Positions 60,441-64,000 of a stretch of 64,000 bases of DNA are shown piece after piece. Both the position numbers and the translations under genes were made by a program. Location of the stretch: the NCBI GenBank assembly GCA_002426015.1, contig DINS01000019.1, positions 65,892-129,891 of the forward strand. Direction: 5' to 3'. The notes below the pieces were generated by a model. The model had not been told where the DNA came from and made no database searches. It saw nothing but the letters and a program-made list of their open reading frames with translations. How positions within the stretch are numbered: position 1 is the stretch's first letter; each line of letters opens with the position of its first letter. This stretch comes from Flavobacteriaceae bacterium UBA5534 (GTDB taxonomy: Bacteria; Bacteroidota; Bacteroidia; Flavobacteriales; Flavobacteriaceae).

Positions 60441-60512
60441 AGAATCAAGATTTGAGAACCAAGAACCAAGACAATAAAAGCTAATTTAAATAATGTCTTG
60501 GCTCTTGATTCT
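60441..60512. repeat. Long imperfect inverted repeat upstream of xth
   Basis: AGAATCAAGA (60441-60450) is inverted at 60503-60512, and CCAAGACA (60466-60473) at 60494-60501, giving a bulged hairpin with about 18 paired bases. The left arm also has tandem GAACCAA units. The same AGAATCAAGA word occurs at 42689-42698. The remaining gap up to 60635 shows no further structure I can support. Confidence 0.5.
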
Positions 60513-60635
60513 TTTCGCTTTGGTCTTACTTATTAAGAATTTCGGCTAAAATAAATAATACTGTACTTTTATACGATAATTTTAAAGGCATTTTAACGAT
60601 AAAATATTTTTAGTCTTTAGAAGTTAATGTATTAG

Positions 60636-63600
60636 ATGAAAATTGCTATTTCACTTATTTTGTTTTTAATGTGTTGTTGTGCTTTTGCTCAAGAACCAAT
60701 AACTAATTACAGAGTAAAAAAAGTAGCTATTCGAGACACGATTCAAGTAGATACGGTAAGCATCAACTCAAGTAGATTTATTTTAAAAACTAAAGACAAT
60801 GTGATTATTGATAGTTCATTCTACACTATCGATTTTTCAAAGGCACTGTTAACGTTTAAAAAACCAATCCAAACGGATTCCATTGTAATAGATTATTTAC
60901 GCTATCCAGATTTTATCACGCGCAAATATGCTCAATTGGATGAAAAAATCATTGTAGAGAATACCGAGAACATGCAACGACTGTACAAATTGTCACAATC
61001 GACCTTGACTCGAGGTTTTACACCATTTGATGGATTAACAACTTCAGGAAGCATTTCGCGTGGCGTCACCATTGGTAATAATCAGAATTCGGTATTGAAC
61101 AGTGAACTGGATTTACAGATTTCGGGAAAATTGAGTGATAAAGTCTCGTTGCGTGCATCCATTCAAGATGCAAATATTCCTTTGCAGGAAAGTGGTTATT
61201 CACAACGATTGGATGAGTTTGACCAAGTGTTTATTGAACTTTTTAGTGATAAATGGAACATTAGGGCAGGAGATATTGACTTGGTAAACGAGAACACTTA
61301 TTTTGCTCGATTCAGTAAACGAGTACAGGGGCTTTTAGTCAATGTTAATTTTGATAAAGAGGAATCCAAAACCAATATTTTTGCCGCAGGAGCATTGGTA
61401 AGAGGACAATTTACAACAAGTAAGTTTTTAGCGCAGGAAGGGAATCAAGGGCCTTACAAGTTGCGAGGTCCCAATAATGAATTGTTTGTCTTGATTGTGT
61501 CTGGTAGTGAAACGGTTTATGTGAACGGCTTGCCAATCAAACGAGGAGAAAATGAAGATTATATCATCGACTATAATGCTGGTGAAATTATTTTCAACTC
61601 AACGTTTCCGATTACTTCCGAAATGCGAATAACCGTTGACTATCAATTTAGCGAACGGAATTTTTCACGCTTTACGGTGTTCGGTGGCAGTAATTATGAA
61701 ACCGAAAAATTAAAACTTGGTGTTTCTGTCTATTCTGAAGTCGATTCCAAAAACCAACCATTACAACAAAATTTATCTCCAGAGCAAGTGGCAATTTTAT
61801 CAGATGCTGGTGATGACCAGTCGCTGATGGTAGCACCTTCTGGTGTTCCAGAAGCCTACAGTGAAAATAGGATTCTATACAAGAAGGAATTGATTGATGG
61901 TGTTGAAGCCTTTGTGTTCTCTACGAATCCAGAGGATGAATTGTTCAGTGTCAAATTCCGTTTGGTGGGCGACAATCAAGGTGATTATGTACTTCTCAAC
62001 AGCAATGCCATTAATAATATTTATGAATACGTGCCTCAAATTTCGGGTGAGCCTCAAGGTAATTATGCGCCAATCGTGCAATTGATTGCTCCAACCAAAC
62101 TACAATTGGCAGTCGTTAACGGAACCTATAAACCAACAGAACGAACCGATATTTATTTTGAGGCTGCAGGCAGTAAAAATGATTTGAATTTATTTTCTGA
62201 TTTAGATGACAGCAATAATGATGGGTTTGCTGGAAAATTACGTTTTAAGCAAAACATCGTTAAAACCGATAGCCTATGGAATTTATCAGCAATTATAGAT
62301 GCCGATATGATTCAGGAAAACTTCAAAACCATTCAGCGTTTGTATTATGCCGAATTCAATCGCGATTGGAACTTGGACATGCCGCTTGGAAATCAAAATC
62401 TGTTGACTGCTGGTTTAGAGTTAATGCATCCAAAAAACGGTTTTGCCACTTATAAATTTGAGCACCTTAATTATTCCAAAAATTTCAATGGCAATCGCCA
62501 CAGTGCTCTTGCAAATGTGCAATTAGACAAATGGCATCTGTTTACCAATTCCAGTGTTTTGAACAGCTCGAGTGACCTGTCAACCTCCAGGTTTTTGAGG
62601 TCTTTCAATAGAGTAACCTACAGTTTTGACAAACAATGGGTCGGAACAAAACTGGCCTTAGAAGATAATGCACAACGAGAAAAAACCAGCGATAGTTTAA
62701 CGCCGTTGAGCCAACGTTTTAAATCCTATGAAATTTTCACAGGTATTGGTGATAGCACGAAAGTATTTGCAGAAGTTGGATATAAACATCGCATCAATGA
62801 TAGTTTGCGTTTTAACAGAGTGGAACGAGTGAATACTTCTAATACCTATTATATCAAATCGAAAGTTGTTCAAAACACAAAGACAGATTTAGGTATTTAT
62901 GTGAATTATCGAAATTTAAAATCGGTTGACGATGCCATTGAAAATGAAAAGTCCCTGAACTCGAGATTAACTTATAACCAGAAGCTTTTTGAGCAAATAA
63001 TTCAGGCCAATACAATTTTTGAAACCAATTCAGGAAGTTTGCCACAACAAGATTTTACCTATGTTCAGGTCGAGCCAGGTCAAGGAGCTTATACATGGAT
63101 TGACTATAATGGTAATGGTATCCAAGAATTGAATGAATTTGAAATTGCCCAATTTCAAGATCAAGGCGAATACATTAGAGTCTTGCTTCCGAATCAGATT
63201 TTCGTAAAGACACATCAAAACAGATTAAGCCAAACGATTACCATAAATCCACAACAATGGTCGGTCAATGAAAGCAAATCGAAACAATTTTGGTCTCATT
63301 TTTACAATCAAACATCTTACTTGGTCGATCGTAAAATACGAAAAGAAGGAAACACTTTCGATTTGAACCCTTTTGCCAATAGTGACGATAACCAATTGGC
63401 ACTCAATAAAAGTGTTAGAAATGTGTTGTTTTACAATCGTGGAAGGCAACGTTATACAACCTCCTATACGTTTTTGACCAATACAAGTCGAACCTTATTG
63501 TCCATCGGGTTTCAGGAAAGTAAACTGAAAAGCCATCAATTAAACTTCAATCACAAATTTGCTACTAGTTGGTTAGTGAATTTAAAGTCAAGTCTGGATA

Positions 63601-64000
63601 AAAATGAAAGCTTGAGTGAAAATTTTGCGTCACGAAATTATAGTATTGATGAAGTGAGGTTGCAGCCGAAACTATCTTACTTATTTAATGAAAACGCGAG
63701 GTTTGATGTGTTTTATCAATATACTACAAAAGATAACACAACTGGTAATATGGAAACTTTATTTCAAAACAATTATGGCATGTCATTTACCTTCAATAAT
63801 GGACAAAAAGTAGCCATTACTGGCGAGGTTAATTATTTTGATAATACGTTTGAAGGCAATGCCAATACACCAGTTTCGTATCAAATGTTGGAAGGCTTGC
63901 AACCTGGAAAAAACTTTACATGGAGCTTATTGGCCCAAAAAAAATTGACTACGTATTTGGATTTGAATTTGAATTACTTCGGACGTAAAACAGAAACGTC
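60636..64000 (+). CDS. Large SprA-like outer-membrane/surface protein (cut by window edge)
   Basis: An open frame from ATG 60636 runs to the window end, giving at least 1121 residues. I checked the frame at the start, middle (62160-62690) and end. A signal peptide (MKIAISLILFLMCCCAFAQ) is followed by a region reading GSISRGVTIGNN, LDLQISGKLSDKVSLRASIQDANIP, FDQVFIEL, RAGDIDLVNEN and FARFSKRVQGLLVN. This resembles the N-terminal repeat region of SprA, the giant T9SS translocon barrel, in pattern. The rest is rich in alternating beta-strands (TYLDLNLNYFGRKTE), typical of an outer-membrane barrel. It is most likely a SprA-like paralogue family protein and not SprA itself, but the C-terminus is missing. 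Confidence 0.6.
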   Translation, partial: MKIAISLILFLMCCCAFAQEPITNYRVKKVAIRDTIQVDTVSINSSRFILKTKDNVIIDSSFYTIDFSKALLTFKKPIQTDSIVIDYLRYPDFITRKYAQLDEKIIVENTENMQRLYKLSQSTLTRGFTPFDGLTTSGSISRGVTIGNNQNSVLNSELDLQISGKLSDKVSLRASIQDANIPLQESGYSQRLDEFDQVFIELFSDKWNIRAGDIDLVNENTYFARFSKRVQGLLVNVNFDKEESKTNIFAAGALVRGQFTTSKFLAQEGNQGPYKLRGPNNELFVLIVSGSETVYVNGLPIKRGENEDYIIDYNAGEIIFNSTFPITSEMRITVDYQFSERNFSRFTVFGGSNYETEKLKLGVSVYSEVDSKNQPLQQNLSPEQVAILSDAGDDQSLMVAPSGVPEAYSENRILYKKELIDGVEAFVFSTNPEDELFSVKFRLVGDNQGDYVLLNSNAINNIYEYVPQISGEPQGNYAPIVQLIAPTKLQLAVVNGTYKPTERTDIYFEAAGSKNDLNLFSDLDDSNNDGFAGKLRFKQNIVKTDSLWNLSAIIDADMIQENFKTIQRLYYAEFNRDWNLDMPLGNQNLLTAGLELMHPKNGFATYKFEHLNYSKNFNGNRHSALANVQLDKWHLFTNSSVLNSSSDLSTSRFLRSFNRVTYSFDKQWVGTKLALEDNAQREKTSDSLTPLSQRFKSYEIFTGIGDSTKVFAEVGYKHRINDSLRFNRVERVNTSNTYYIKSKVVQNTKTDLGIYVNYRNLKSVDDAIENEKSLNSRLTYNQKLFEQIIQANTIFETNSGSLPQQDFTYVQVEPGQGAYTWIDYNGNGIQELNEFEIAQFQDQGEYIRVLLPNQIFVKTHQNRLSQTITINPQQWSVNESKSKQFWSHFYNQTSYLVDRKIRKEGNTFDLNPFANSDDNQLALNKSVRNVLFYNRGRQRYTTSYTFLTNTSRTLLSIGFQESKLKSHQLNFNHKFATSWLVNLKSSLDKNESLSENFASRNYSIDEVRLQPKLSYLFNENARFDVFYQYTTKDNTTGNMETLFQNNYGMSFTFNNGQKVAITGEVNYFDNTFEGNANTPVSYQMLEGLQPGKNFTWSLLAQKKLTTYLDLNLNYFGRKTET

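Noticed and set aside
1..64000. tRNA, rRNA, transposase, integrase or prophage genes
   Set aside because: I looked through the gaps and neighbouring frames and found no cloverleaf-like segments, rRNA-like sequence or mobile-element proteins.

Overview
The window is an AT-rich chromosomal segment from a member of the Flavobacteriaceae (Bacteroidota), probably a marine, gliding-type flavobacterium. I cannot name the genus. The evidence is consistent across the window. There are two type IX secretion (T9SS) cargo proteins with C-terminal sorting domains, gliding genes gldE and gldD, three TonB-dependent receptors, a DUF4270 lipoprotein and the glycogen-synthase-like/DUF4270/glmS block. Many intergenic regions carry the Bacteroidota -7 promoter box TAnnTTTG. 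Gene density is high, nearly all genes look intact, and I see no tRNA, rRNA, CRISPR array, transposase or prophage. A gene is cut off at each end (1-35 and 60636-64000).

Layout. 1-8911: the tip of an exported protein, recX, an unusual gene-free stretch (626-946) made of phased short repeats, a T9SS cargo protein, a small beta-barrel, a JmjC/cupin protein, a TonB receptor, an unknown membrane protein and an M61 peptidase. 8964-10811: atpC and atpD. 10979-15366: an SGNH-hydrolase lipoprotein with its TonB receptor. 15538-19841: glmS, DUF4270 and a shortened glycogen-synthase-like protein. 19955-24669 (plus strand): panC, panD, a flippase-like membrane protein, an esterase-fold protein lacking its serine, and radA. 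24954-29162: a 1402-residue T9SS surface protein. 29240-31381 (minus): RNase G/E, a 29-residue basic protein (possibly ribosomal) and HU. 31515-35023 (plus): mutY, ssb, gldE, gldD. 35094-45117 (minus): a TonB receptor, pgi, an M23 peptidase, tryptophan dioxygenase, DUF3108, hppD and hmgA, i.e. a Trp/Tyr catabolic cluster. 45309-49333: a patatin/beta-barrel protein and uvrC. 49442-52299 (plus): a RimB-like retropepsin, RimK ligase, an aspartoacylase-type M14 enzyme and formyl-THF cyclo-ligase. 52281-60428 (minus): lspA, a DksA-like protein, ileS, a lipoprotein, an aldo/keto reductase, an OmpA-type lipoprotein and xth. 60636-64000: the start of a large SprA-like outer-membrane protein.

The best candidates for something undescribed are non-coding. 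First, 691-820 holds decamers with TGAC cores spaced exactly 10 bp apart. It is followed by three 9-bp motifs spaced exactly 11 bp apart, whose inverted partner gives a pseudoknot-compatible arrangement (841-929). Second, a direct-repeat-flanked inverted repeat lies upstream of the large T9SS gene (24706-24881). Third, nested palindromes sit on the promoter of a TonB receptor (15431-15467). Protein-level oddities include an esterase with Gly in place of the nucleophile Ser, a DksA relative without its zinc cysteines, an M23 peptidase with HxC in place of HxH, and an IleS whose HIGH signature reads GVHH.
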